The notes under the pieces are model-generated. The model was given only the letters and a program-made list of their open reading frames with translations, ran no database searches and was not told the DNA's origin. 64,000 nt of DNA, from positions 713,432 to 777,431 of the forward strand of contig JAKOUW010000096.1 of NCBI GenBank assembly GCA_029782365.1, in the 5' to 3' direction. Positions 53,797 to 62,059 of this stretch are shown here, in pieces. The position numbers and the translations under genes were made by a program. This stretch comes from Chloroflexota bacterium. Its GTDB lineage: Bacteria; Chloroflexota; Anaerolineae; Anaerolineales; UBA4823. How positions within the stretch are numbered: the stretch's first letter is position 1; each line of letters begins with the position of its first letter.

Positions 53797-54618
53797 ATGA
53801 AAATCATCGGTGAGAAGATCAATGGAACCCGCAAGCGCGTGGCGCTGGCCATCGCCGGGCAGGACGCCCCTTTCATCCAGGAACTGGCGCAGAAACAGGC
53901 CGCCGCCGGCTGCGCCTGGCTGGATGTCAACGCCGGCACCCACCCCGACCGCGAGCCCGACGACCTGGTCTGGCTGATCGAGACCATCCAGCAGGTGGTG
54001 GACACGCCCCTGTCGCTGGACAGCGCCAACCCCAAGGCTCTGCAGACCGCCATCCAGGCGGTCAAGAAGACGCCCCTGATCAATTCGATCAGCGGCGAGC
54101 CCGAGCGCCTGGCCGACATCCTGCCCATCGCCGCCCGCCACGGCTGTCCGGTGATCGCCCTGGCCATGGACGAGAAGAAAATCCCTGAGACTGCCGAGCG
54201 GCGCTTCGAGGTCATCTGCAAGATCCGCGCCGCCGCCGGCGCCCAGGGTTTGCCCGACGACCGCCTGTACTTCGACCCGCTGGCCATGACGCTCTCCACC
54301 AACACGCAGAGCGCCCAGGTGGCTTTCGAGACCATGCGGCGTGTGCGCCAGGAGTTCCCGCAGGCTCACCTGACCATCGGCCTGAGCAACATCTCCTTTG
54401 GCCTGCCGGCGCGCTCCTTCGTCAACCGCTATTTCCTCAGCCTTGCCATCCAGGCCGGGCTGGATTCGGCCATCCTCGACCCGCTGGACCGTGACATCCA
54501 GGCCGCCATCCTGTCCACCGAGCTGATCCTGGGGCGAGACAATTACTGCCTGAACTTCATCCGCGCCTCGCGCAAAGGCCTGTTCGAAAAACCCACAGAG
54601 CAGGGCCAGCCTGCCTGA
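53797..54618 (+). CDS. Methyltetrahydrofolate:corrinoid methyltransferase (MtgA/AcsE-like)
   Basis: 273 residues from the ATG at 53797, with AAAGGA at 53782-53787; a GTG overlapping the previous stop is less likely. It is a DHPS-type TIM barrel of the pterin-binding methyltransferases: IGEKING near 4-10, LDVNAGTHPDRE near 46-57, PLSLDSANP near 78, NSISGEPER near 101, DPLAM near 161 and GLSNISFGLP near 193. These enzymes move a methyl group between methyl-corrinoid protein and tetrahydrofolate. With the UroD-type protein and corrinoid protein next to it, it should pass substrate methyl groups to THF. Confidence 0.9.
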   Translation: MKIIGEKINGTRKRVALAIAGQDAPFIQELAQKQAAAGCAWLDVNAGTHPDREPDDLVWLIETIQQVVDTPLSLDSANPKALQTAIQAVKKTPLINSISGEPERLADILPIAARHGCPVIALAMDEKKIPETAERRFEVICKIRAAAGAQGLPDDRLYFDPLAMTLSTNTQSAQVAFETMRRVRQEFPQAHLTIGLSNISFGLPARSFVNRYFLSLAIQAGLDSAILDPLDRDIQAAILSTELILGRDNYCLNFIRASRKGLFEKPTEQGQPA

Positions 54619-54653
54619 TGCCGCCATTCTAATCTACACGCAAAGGAGAATTT

Positions 54654-55274
54654 ATGTCACAAGAATTGATTGAAGCCATTACCGAGATGCGCGAAGAGGA
54701 CGCCGTGGCCATCGCCCGGCGCTTGCTCGATGCCGGCGTCGACCCGCTGGAGGTGCTGGACGCCTGCCGAGAAGCCATGGCAATCATCGGCCGGCGCTTT
54801 GAGACCGGCGAAAGCTTTATCCCCGAGCTGATCCTGGCCGGGGAGATCCTCAGCCAGATCTCCGCCGTGGTCAAGCCGCGCATGCAGCAGTCCGCCGAGA
54901 GCCACAAGCTGGGCAAGGTGGTGCTGGGCACCGTGCAGGGCGACATCCACGATATCGCCAAGGACATCGTCGGCTTCATGCTGGACATCAACGGCTTTGA
55001 AGTGACCGACCTGGGTGTGGATGTGGCCCCCGAGAAGTTCGTGGCGGCGGTCAAAGAGACCGGCGCCAAGATCGTCGGCCTGAGCGGCTTCCTGACCCTG
55101 GCCTTCGACCCGATGAAGTACACCGTGCAGGCTTTGAAAAACGCCGGCCTGGCGGATGTCAGAATCATGATCGGCGGCGGGCAGATCGACGAGAATATCC
55201 GCCAGTACACCGGCGCGGACGCCTACGGCAAAGACGCTATGGCCGCCGTCGCCATCGCCAAGAGTTGGATATAG
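54654..55274 (+). CDS. Corrinoid (B12-binding) protein of a methyltransferase system, MtgC-like
   Basis: 206 residues, ATG with AAAGGAG at 54642-54648. Cap domain (about 1-85, with GVDPLEVLDACREAMAIIG), then the cobalamin fold with GDIHDIAKDI near 98-107. The family motif is DxHxxG; here the glycine is Ala (DIHDIA), while the cobalt-ligating His is kept. DLGVDV and LSGFLTLAF near 143 and the GGGQID segment near 171 follow. It is flanked by the methyl-THF methyltransferase and the UroD-type methyltransferase, so it is the likely methyl carrier between them. Confidence 0.92.
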   Translation: MSQELIEAITEMREEDAVAIARRLLDAGVDPLEVLDACREAMAIIGRRFETGESFIPELILAGEILSQISAVVKPRMQQSAESHKLGKVVLGTVQGDIHDIAKDIVGFMLDINGFEVTDLGVDVAPEKFVAAVKETGAKIVGLSGFLTLAFDPMKYTVQALKNAGLADVRIMIGGGQIDENIRQYTGADAYGKDAMAAVAIAKSWI

Positions 55275-55285
55275 GAGCGTGAGCC

Positions 55286-56614
55286 ATGTTTGTACGACCT
55301 GCTAACTGGAACCAGATGACCCCCCTCGAACGGCGCACGGCGCGCCTGGACGCCTGGCAGAACGCCCCCGTGCCTTTCGCCAGCCCACAAGCCGAAGCGC
55401 AGTACAAAGAGCGCATCCAGCGCCTGCGCGCCATTTACGATATGCTGCCGCACGACCGCCCGATCGCCGACCTGTTCATGGGCGCCAACGAATACGTGGT
55501 GCGCCGCCAGGGGTTGAACGGCAAGGACATGGTGTACAACCACGAGAAACTGCGCCAGCCCCTGCTGGACTTTCACGTGGAATTCCAACCCGACACCTCC
55601 GTGATGCCCCTGCCCTACCCCGGCAAAGTGATGGACATGCTGGGCTACAAATCGTACATCTGGGGCGGGCAGAAACTGCCCGACAACCTGACCATCCAGG
55701 CGGTGGAAGGCGAGTACATGCTGGGCGATGAGTACAGAGAGTTCGCCGCCGATCCCACCAACTTCTGGATGAAGAAGTACCTGCCGCGCGTCATGCCCAC
55801 CCTCGGCCCGCTGGCCATGCTGACCGAGTTCCCGCGCGTCTCCGAGAACGTGGACATCATCGACCTGCTGCTGCCCTTCGGCCTGCCGCCTTTCCAGGCC
55901 ATGTTGAAAACCCTGATGGACGCCGGCAACGAGCTGATGGGCCTGCTGGGCGCCGTCGGCCAGACGGCTGGCATGATCGCCGCCTCTGGCTTTCCCAGCA
56001 TGGGCCTGAACATTGTCAAGACGCCCTTCGATTACCTGGGCGACACCCTGCGCGGCACCAAAGGCATTTTGATGGACATGTACCGCCGCCCGAACGATTT
56101 GCTGGCGGCCTGCGAAGCCTATGTGCCGGTGCTGATCAACGCTGTGGTCAACGCCAGCGACCGCAACAGCGCCCCCTGCGCCATGTACGTCTTGCACAAA
56201 GGCGCCGACGGCTTCATGTCGCAGGCGCAGTTCGAGAAGTTCTACTGGCCCACCTGGAAGCAGGTCATGCTCGGACTGTACAACGAGGGCATCATCTGCT
56301 ACCTGTTCATCGAAGGCTCGTACAACCACCGCCTGGAAAACCTGGCGCAGATGCCCGAAAAATCGCTCGTCTGCCACTTTGACAAGACCGATATGCGCCG
56401 CGTGAAAGACGTGCTGAGCGATAAATACATCATCGCCGGCAATGTGCCCGCCTCGCTGATGGCGGCTGGCTCGACGGATGAAGTGCGCGCCTGCTGCGCC
56501 GACCTGATGGACCTGTTCGGCGGCGCCCCAGGTTACATCATGGCCCACGGCTGTTACTTCGAAAACACCACCGACGATAAACTGCGCGCCTTCATGGATT
56601 CGGTCAAGAAGTAG
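55286..56614 (+). CDS. Uroporphyrinogen-decarboxylase-family methyltransferase (substrate:corrinoid)
   Basis: 442 residues, ATG with TAGGAG at 55272-55277, 11 bases after the corrinoid gene. It is a UroD-like TIM barrel with C-terminal motifs LFIEGSYNHRLE near 346, VCHFDKTDM near 369 and MAHGCYFENT near 419. In MtaA/MtbA/MtvB-type relatives, His and Cys in such positions hold zinc that activates the substrate; the CHF and GCYF elements fit this. It is longer than classical UroD (~340 residues), with an N-terminal extension. The substrate (methoxyl compound, methylamine, betaine or other) cannot be deduced. Confidence 0.87.
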   Translation: MFVRPANWNQMTPLERRTARLDAWQNAPVPFASPQAEAQYKERIQRLRAIYDMLPHDRPIADLFMGANEYVVRRQGLNGKDMVYNHEKLRQPLLDFHVEFQPDTSVMPLPYPGKVMDMLGYKSYIWGGQKLPDNLTIQAVEGEYMLGDEYREFAADPTNFWMKKYLPRVMPTLGPLAMLTEFPRVSENVDIIDLLLPFGLPPFQAMLKTLMDAGNELMGLLGAVGQTAGMIAASGFPSMGLNIVKTPFDYLGDTLRGTKGILMDMYRRPNDLLAACEAYVPVLINAVVNASDRNSAPCAMYVLHKGADGFMSQAQFEKFYWPTWKQVMLGLYNEGIICYLFIEGSYNHRLENLAQMPEKSLVCHFDKTDMRRVKDVLSDKYIIAGNVPASLMAAGSTDEVRACCADLMDLFGGAPGYIMAHGCYFENTTDDKLRAFMDSVKK

Positions 56615-56721
56615 TGCAGGTGAGATGTGAATCCCCCCGCGGTTGGCGAAAGCCCTGGACCAGCAAATGCCGGGGGGATTCCCTCTCCAGAACTGGCCAA
56701 TCCCGCCCAGACAATCTGACG

Positions 56722-56727
56722 TATAAT
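56722..56727 (+). promoter_or_regulatory. Candidate -10 box (TATAAT) of the MFS gene
   Basis: TATAAT preceded by ACG, 11 bases before the ATG at 56739, so initiation here would give a nearly leaderless transcript. The element may alternatively be fortuitous. Confidence 0.3.
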
Positions 56728-56738
56728 CCAGGAACGCT

Positions 56739-57947
56739 ATGACCAACCGCTCACCTGCCCCCGCACACCCCCCCGTTCAACCCTACGCCTGGGCAATCCT
56801 GGTCGTGGTTTACCTGGCCAGCATCGTCGCCCCGCTCAACCAGTTTAAAATCCCGCCGATCATGCCGCTGCTCATGCCGGCCTTTCATCTCGACCTGACG
56901 CAGGCCGGTCTGCTGATGTCGCTGATCGCCATGGTCGGCCTGGTGCTGGCCCTGCCAGGCGGCGTGATATTGGGGCGGTTGGGTCCCAAAGTCACCCTGC
57001 TCATCTCGCTGGCCTTGATGGCGGCAGGCGCCGCCCTGGGAGCGCTGGCGGCCAGCTTCGGCCTGCTGCTGGCCAGCCGTTTGCTGGAAGGGTTGGGCAT
57101 CGGGTTGATGGGCGTCGTGGCGCCGGCCGCCATCGCCATGTGGTTCCCCCCCGAGCGGCAGGGCATGCCGATGGGCATCTGGGCCACCTGGGTGCCGTTC
57201 GGTTCGGTGCTGATCTACAACCTGGCGCCCGGCCTGACAAACGCTTTCGGCTGGCAGGCTTCCTGGTGGTTGGGCTGCGCGGCGGCGCTGGTGATGATCG
57301 TCGTGTGCACCCTGCTTTTTAAAACCCCGCCTCAGCCGGCAGGCGGACTGGAACAGCGGGCGCCAGCGCACGAAGCAGGCGACTTGCGCCAGGCGCTGGC
57401 CAACCGTGATATCTGGCTGCTGGCGCTTTCCTTTGCCTGCATGAACTTCACCATGGTCAGCCTGGCCACCTTTTACCCCACCTATCTGAATGAAGTGCGC
57501 GGCTACGCGCTGGGGCAGGCGGGTTTCCTGGCCAGCCTGGGTTCCCTGGTGGTGCTTTTTTCGGCGCCGGCTGCCGGTTGGCTGTCGGACCGCATCGGCT
57601 CGCGCCGCCTGGTGCTCTGCCTGCCCTTTTTAGCCCTGGGCGCCACGGTCATCCTGCCGTTCGTGGTGGAAAAAACCTTGATCCCCGCCTCCCTTTTACT
57701 GCAGGGACTGCTGGTCGGCGCCATCCCCTCGGCCACCTTTGCCGCCGCGCCCGAAGTGATGCGCCGCCCGCAGTGGGCCGGGCTGGGCCTGGCGGTGGTG
57801 CTGATCGGCCAGAACCTGGGCCAGCTCGTCGGGCCGCTCATCTTCAGCCAGGCGGTGGGCGGGCTGGGCTGGACGGCCGCCGCCGCTCTGCTCATCCCGC
57901 TGTGCCTGCTCGGCTTTGCCAGCGGCTGGCTGGTGCGCATCCGCTGA
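56739..57947 (+). CDS. MFS transporter
   Basis: 402 residues, ATG with AGGAA at 56730-56734. Twelve hydrophobic segments; the loop between helices 2 and 3 reads GVILGRLGPKVTLL near 70 (MFS motif A region), repeated in the second half as GWLSDRIGSRRLVL near 279. This is the OxlT/NarK/CynX-like general layout. As the only transporter in the corrinoid cluster it may import the methylated substrate or export the demethylated product. It lies 124 bases after the UroD-type gene and 45 before the activator gene. Confidence 0.9.
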   Translation: MTNRSPAPAHPPVQPYAWAILVVVYLASIVAPLNQFKIPPIMPLLMPAFHLDLTQAGLLMSLIAMVGLVLALPGGVILGRLGPKVTLLISLALMAAGAALGALAASFGLLLASRLLEGLGIGLMGVVAPAAIAMWFPPERQGMPMGIWATWVPFGSVLIYNLAPGLTNAFGWQASWWLGCAAALVMIVVCTLLFKTPPQPAGGLEQRAPAHEAGDLRQALANRDIWLLALSFACMNFTMVSLATFYPTYLNEVRGYALGQAGFLASLGSLVVLFSAPAAGWLSDRIGSRRLVLCLPFLALGATVILPFVVEKTLIPASLLLQGLLVGAIPSATFAAAPEVMRRPQWAGLGLAVVLIGQNLGQLVGPLIFSQAVGGLGWTAAAALLIPLCLLGFASGWLVRIR

Positions 57948-57992
57948 CGCCCGCCGCCATCGAACCCGCGCCGCCGCACAGGAGAGCTCAGC

Positions 57993-59768
57993 ATGCACAC
58001 CATCGACTTCGAACCCATCGGGCGGCGCGGGCCGTGCTCGGCAGACCACAGCCTGCTGGACTGCGCCCGCCAGCTCAACGTGGACATCGTCAGCCTCTGC
58101 GGCGGCGTGGGCAACTGCGGGCGCTGCCGGGTGCAGGTCATTGAAGGGCAGGTCAGCCGCCTGACGCTGGACGAAGCAGCCGAGCTGAGCGCCGATGAAC
58201 AACGGCAAGGCTTCCGCCTGGCCTGCCAGGCGTACCCGCTCAGCGCTGTCAGGGTGCATGTGCCGCCCACCTCTCTGACCGCTCCCCAGCGCACGCAGGT
58301 GGAAGGGCTGGAAGTGGATGTGATGCTCGAGCCGCCCGTGCGGGCGGTGGAGGTGCAGCTCAGCGCGCCCAGTTTGGACGCGCCTATCCCCGATGACCTG
58401 AACCTGCTGGCATCCTTGGGAATGCCCGGCGGGCGCATCGATTTCCACCTGCAGCAAACGCTCTCCCGCCGCCTGCGCGAGCTGGACTGGCGCCTGTCGG
58501 CGGCGGTGCGCGGCGGCGAAGTGATCGCCGTGGCCGCCCCCGGCGCGCCTTGGGCCGGCCTGGCGGTGGACATCGGCACCACCAAGATCGCCGCATACCT
58601 GGTGGACATGGCAACCGGCAGAACGCTGGCCGCCAAAGGCATGATGAACCCGCAGATCGCTTACGGCGAAGATGTCATTGCCCGCATCGTGGCCGCCAGC
58701 AAATCCCCCGCCGACGCCCAGCGCCTGCAGAACCTGCTGGTGGAAGCGCTCAACCAGCTCGCCGCAGAGCTGTGCGCCCAGAGCGGCCTGGCCGTCGAGC
58801 AGGTGGTCGAAGCGGCGGTGGTGGGCAACACCGCCATCCACCACTTATTCCTGGGCCTGCCGGTGCGCCAGCTCGGGCTGGCGCCCTATGTGCCCGCCGT
58901 GCGCGCCCCTTTGGAGATCAAGGCGCGTGAGATCGGCCTGCAGTTGTCCCCCGGGGCTTACCTGTACCTGCCGCCCAATGTGGCGGGTTACGTGGGCGCC
59001 GACCACGTGGCGGTGCTGTTGGCGGCGCGCCTGGCTGAAGCGCAGGCGACCACCCTGGCGATCGACATCGGCACCAACACCGAGATCTGCCTGGCGCACC
59101 ACGGCCGGCTGACCAGCGTCTCGTGCGCCTCGGGGCCGGCCTTCGAAGGCGCCCACATCAAGTTCGGCATGCGCGCCGCGCCGGGCGCCATCGAACACGT
59201 CCGTCTGCAGGGCGAGCGGCTGGAAATCCAGACCATCGGCGGCGAAGCTCCGGTGGGCCTGTGCGGCTCGGGCCTGCTGGACGTGGTCGCCGAACTGCGC
59301 CGCAACAACATCCTCGACAAAATGGGCCGCATGCAAGAAAACCCGCGTGTGCGCAAAGACGGTGTGGCCGAATTCATCCTGGCCGAGCGCCCCGGGCAGG
59401 CGCCGCTGACCATCTCGCAGAAAGACGTGCGCGAACTGCAGCTCGCCAAGGCCGCCATCCGCGCCGGCATCCAGGCGCTGGCCGCCGCCGCCGGGCTGGC
59501 TGAAACCGACATCCAGCAGGTGATCATCGCCGGGGCCTTCGGCACGTTCATCGATTTGGGAAGCGCCGTGGCAATCGGGATGCTGCCCGGCCTGCCGCTG
59601 GAGCGCTTCCACCAGGTGGGCAATGCGGCCGGCACCGGCGCTCGCATGCTGTTGATCTCGCTCAGCCAGCGCGCCAAAGCCGCCGAGCTTGCCCGGCGGG
59701 CGGGCTACATTGAGCTGGCTTCCGTGCCCAACTTCCAGCGCATGTTCGCCGAAGCCACCTACCTGTAG
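57993..59768 (+). CDS. RACo/RamA-like ATP-dependent reductive activator of corrinoid proteins
   Basis: 591 residues, ATG with AGGAGAG at 57980-57986. N-terminal [2Fe-2S] ferredoxin domain with Cys 36, 42, 45 and 78 (CGGVGNCGRC and LACQ), a linker/middle domain, and an ASKHA ATPase part (about 190-580). The latter has LAVDIGTTKIAAYLVD, TLAIDIGTNTEICL, a GLCGSGLLDVVAEL segment and IIAGAFGTFIDLGSAVAIG. This layout is that of RACo-type proteins (DUF4445 family), which use ATP to push reduction of inactive cob(II)alamin back to cob(I)alamin. Its presence completes a corrinoid methyl-transfer system with two carriers. Confidence 0.93.
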   Translation: MHTIDFEPIGRRGPCSADHSLLDCARQLNVDIVSLCGGVGNCGRCRVQVIEGQVSRLTLDEAAELSADEQRQGFRLACQAYPLSAVRVHVPPTSLTAPQRTQVEGLEVDVMLEPPVRAVEVQLSAPSLDAPIPDDLNLLASLGMPGGRIDFHLQQTLSRRLRELDWRLSAAVRGGEVIAVAAPGAPWAGLAVDIGTTKIAAYLVDMATGRTLAAKGMMNPQIAYGEDVIARIVAASKSPADAQRLQNLLVEALNQLAAELCAQSGLAVEQVVEAAVVGNTAIHHLFLGLPVRQLGLAPYVPAVRAPLEIKAREIGLQLSPGAYLYLPPNVAGYVGADHVAVLLAARLAEAQATTLAIDIGTNTEICLAHHGRLTSVSCASGPAFEGAHIKFGMRAAPGAIEHVRLQGERLEIQTIGGEAPVGLCGSGLLDVVAELRRNNILDKMGRMQENPRVRKDGVAEFILAERPGQAPLTISQKDVRELQLAKAAIRAGIQALAAAAGLAETDIQQVIIAGAFGTFIDLGSAVAIGMLPGLPLERFHQVGNAAGTGARMLLISLSQRAKAAELARRAGYIELASVPNFQRMFAEATYL

Positions 59769-59778
59769 GCTGCGGCGC

Positions 59779-60330
59779 TCATTTGTGCCGCAGAGTGGGC
59801 AAGAAATAGCGGTAAGGCTTATCCAGCGGGCAAAGCACCGAGCCGTAATTGGCTGAAGACAAGCCATCGCTGGCGCGCACGCGCAGGGCGTAAGCGTGCG
59901 TCTTGCCCATGCGCGGCACCCCGCTGGCGCCGTACAGGCCGCAGTCGACACGGAAGGCGAGCATCTCGCTGGGCACGTACATGTTTGTCTGAAAAAATCC
60001 GCCGTAATGCCCGCGCAGCTTGTTATCGATCACCACGGTCATGCTGATCACATAGCCGGGCGCGGCATTGGCGTACAGGTAGTTCCAAGTGATGGCGCAG
60101 CCGCCGCCTCTCAGCACCTGGCAGGCGGCTGTGGGGCTGTCGATGAACGAGATATCCGGAGCGTGCGGCGCCGGCGGCAGGCCCGGCGGCGGTTGGAGCG
60201 GCAGAGCGGTGGGCGTGGGCAGACTGCTGGGCGCTGCGGCGCCAGGCGCTGCGGCACCCAATCCCCAGGCCAACAGCAGGCCAGCCAACACCAGAGTGAT
60301 GAGTAAGAAAAAGCGCAGGTTGTGCGGCAT
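59779..60330 (-). CDS. Secreted protein, tandem paralogue 1, with shared C-terminal motif
   Basis: 183 residues from the ATG at 60330. An N-terminal hydrophobic helix (about 6-30) acts as signal peptide or anchor, followed by a Pro-rich linker (about 35-60). The globular part shares FIDSPTA, a WNY/WYY strand, HYGGFFQTNMYVP, GKTHAYALR and LSSANYGSV(L)CP with the gene next door; cysteines in both may form disulfides. The chain ends YFLPTLRHK, the motif seen on other secreted proteins here. The fold is not recognised. Its start is 17 bases after the paralogue's stop, so they form an operon. Confidence 0.8.
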   Translation of the reverse strand: MPHNLRFFLLITLVLAGLLLAWGLGAAAPGAAAPSSLPTPTALPLQPPPGLPPAPHAPDISFIDSPTAACQVLRGGGCAITWNYLYANAAPGYVISMTVVIDNKLRGHYGGFFQTNMYVPSEMLAFRVDCGLYGASGVPRMGKTHAYALRVRASDGLSSANYGSVLCPLDKPYRYFLPTLRHK

Positions 60331-60347
60331 TGGTACGCCTGTCCCGC

Positions 60348-60911
60348 TTAAGGGAACGGCGGGCAGTACACGGTGCCGTAATTGGCGGAGCTCAGGTTGG
60401 CGGAATCACGGGCGCGGATGGCATAGCCGTAGGCCTTGCCCAGGTGCGGCTGCCCGCCAGACCCATCTGCGCCGCAAGCCACCTTGTAACCGCTGGGGTT
60501 CATATTGAACGGCACGTACATGCTGGTCTGGAAAAAGCCGGCGTAACGCCCGATCATGCCAAAATCATTCAAATACGCCGTCATAGTGATCATGTAGTTG
60601 GGCGCGGCATCCACCGACATATAATACCAGTTGATGTAGCACTCGTTCTTGGCGGGGTCGGGCTGGACGCAGCCTGCGGTGGGAGAGTCGATGAAGCCGA
60701 TGTTGGGCTGGTTGGGCGCGGTCGAGCCCTGAGCGGGCGCTGAGCCGGCTGGGCCAGAGACCTGGCGCGTGTTAAAACCCTGCGTCTCAGACTGCAGGAT
60801 GACTTCAGCGGGCGGGCTGCTGGCCTGCTGACCGCGGGCCGCGGCCAGGGCGCCAAAGGCCGCCCCCAACAGGAAAAGGGCGATCAAGACGGGTATTAAA
60901 CTTTTGCGCAT
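60348..60911 (-). CDS. Secreted protein, tandem paralogue 2
   Basis: 187 residues from the ATG at 60911, with AAGGAG upstream on the minus strand. Hydrophobic signal segment (about 5-25), a Ser/Pro/Gln-rich linker, then the domain shared with its neighbour: FIDSPTAGC, INWYYMS, RYAGFFQTSMYVP, GKAYGYAIR and LSSANYGTVYCP. Unlike the neighbour it stops soon after that final Cys-Pro and has no C-terminal F-x-P-x-x-x-K/R motif. It is the first gene of the pair. Function unknown; the duplicated, signal-bearing domain suggests an extracellular role. Confidence 0.8.
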   Translation of the reverse strand: MRKSLIPVLIALFLLGAAFGALAAARGQQASSPPAEVILQSETQGFNTRQVSGPAGSAPAQGSTAPNQPNIGFIDSPTAGCVQPDPAKNECYINWYYMSVDAAPNYMITMTAYLNDFGMIGRYAGFFQTSMYVPFNMNPSGYKVACGADGSGGQPHLGKAYGYAIRARDSANLSSANYGTVYCPPFP

Positions 60912-61008
60912 GGCAGTCTCCTTGTTTCTTCAGCGGTAAATCAGGCGGCGACAAAGACTGGCAAGCGCGCCAAGCCTTGGCGTGTGAGGGATCGATCACT
61001 GCAGGGCT

Positions 61009-61668
61009 TTAACCATCACCCCGGACAGTCTGCGCGAAGGTGGTTTCGTCCTGCTCCACAGGCTTGCCGTTCCATTCGATGCAGTGCAAGCCGTCTTCGC
61101 AAAATTCGGCCACCACCAATGCGCCGTTTTGCAGGCCGTTGTGGCGGGCGATGAAAGCGTAGTCGATATTTTTCAACACCAGCGGCAGGGCGGTCCAGAA
61201 CAGCCCCCCGTGACCCATGCACAGCAGGCGCACACTGGTGCCGCCGTACTGCTTGAACAGGCTTTCGACGAACGGCTCGAAGCGCTTCCGCACTTCGAAG
61301 AATGTTTCTCCGCCTTCGAGGCGCCGGTCCCAGCGCTTGTAGCGCGTCCAGGCTTCGAACAGCTCGCGCCACAGTTCCCAGGAATGGGCGTCTGAGCGGC
61401 CTTCCAGCGCGCCCACGCTGAACTCACGCAGGGCTTCGCTCACCTCGTAAGTGACATTCAACTGGTGGGCGGCGATAATGCTGGTTTCCAGGCAGGCCAG
61501 GGCCGGGCTGGTGTAAATGTGGCTGATCGAGGCGCCCAGCAGGCGCTCGGCCAGGCTGCGAGCCTGGCGGCGGCCCGTGGGGGTGAGCGGGTATTTTAAC
61601 CCCCGGGAAGACATCTCATGCAGGGTGTTGGCCAGGCTCTCGCCGTGGCGAGCAAAATAGATTCTCAC
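61009..61668 (-). CDS. Histidine phosphatase-family protein (phosphoglycerate mutase-like)
   Basis: 219 residues from a GTG at 61668. It opens with MRIYFARHGES, the RHG catalytic motif with phospho-accepting His 8, followed by LTPTGRRQARSLAERL, an Arg in ALREFSVGALEGR near 82 and a late GHGG (second catalytic His) near 152. This set defines branch-1 histidine phosphatases, which include cobalamin-pathway CobC, fructose-2,6-bisphosphatases and broad phosphatases. A CobC role would fit the corrinoid theme nearby but is not shown by the sequence. Confidence 0.87.
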   Translation of the reverse strand: MRIYFARHGESLANTLHEMSSRGLKYPLTPTGRRQARSLAERLLGASISHIYTSPALACLETSIIAAHQLNVTYEVSEALREFSVGALEGRSDAHSWELWRELFEAWTRYKRWDRRLEGGETFFEVRKRFEPFVESLFKQYGGTSVRLLCMGHGGLFWTALPLVLKNIDYAFIARHNGLQNGALVVAEFCEDGLHCIEWNGKPVEQDETTFAQTVRGDG

Positions 61669-62059
61669 AGCGATTAAAATGCCGTGTTGGAGAACAAGAA
61701 ATGGATCATTCGTATCTCCTTCTCAGGCAAAACAGAATTGTTCGACAGACGATCACCTGCGAGCCTGGCTGCACCAACCCCTGGTGATGACGGCTCGTTC
61801 TCTGCCCTGCCCATGCACATGGGTTTGCCAAAGAGCGGCAGAAGTCGCATTAATTATTACGAATAGTACCATAATTATCAGGAGGACAGGTGAAGAAAAT
61901 ATTAAATTTTTCTTAACGATTGGCCATGATCGACACACAGGAGCGTTCAGGTCCAGAAATTCGAAAAGTCAGGTACGACCAGAGCCTGCGGTTGTATAAT
62001 GGTGGCAAGCCCTGCGAGTTGACCATCCCAACACCCATTTCCCGATCCCAAGGAGACCA
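61669..62059. other. Intergenic region with an AT-rich core
   Basis: 391 bases between divergent genes. An AT-rich stretch (about 61845-61920) contains GGAGG (61881-61885) followed by an eight-codon frame GTG...TAA (61890-61916) that would read MKKILNFS; this is too short to support and may be a decayed gene start. A TATAAT box lies at 61995-62000. Short open frames in this region have no coding support. Confidence 0.5.
61995..62000 (+). promoter_or_regulatory. Candidate -10 box (TATAAT) of the toast-rack-like gene
   Basis: TATAAT preceded by TTG, 59 bases before the ATG at 62060. No good -35 box is visible. Confidence 0.4.

Noticed and set aside
55286-56614. Heme-pathway uroporphyrinogen decarboxylase (hemE)
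   Set aside because: The length, the HF/GCYF residues and the position among corrinoid genes fit a methyltransferase of the UroD family better than HemE.
61684-61866. 60-codon frame
   Set aside because: No start signal, no similarity to known families and atypical codon use; treated as non-coding.
61890-61916. Eight-codon frame (MKKILNFS) behind GGAGG
   Set aside because: A good ribosome binding site but far too short to support; could be a leader peptide or decayed signal-peptide gene, with nothing downstream to decide it.
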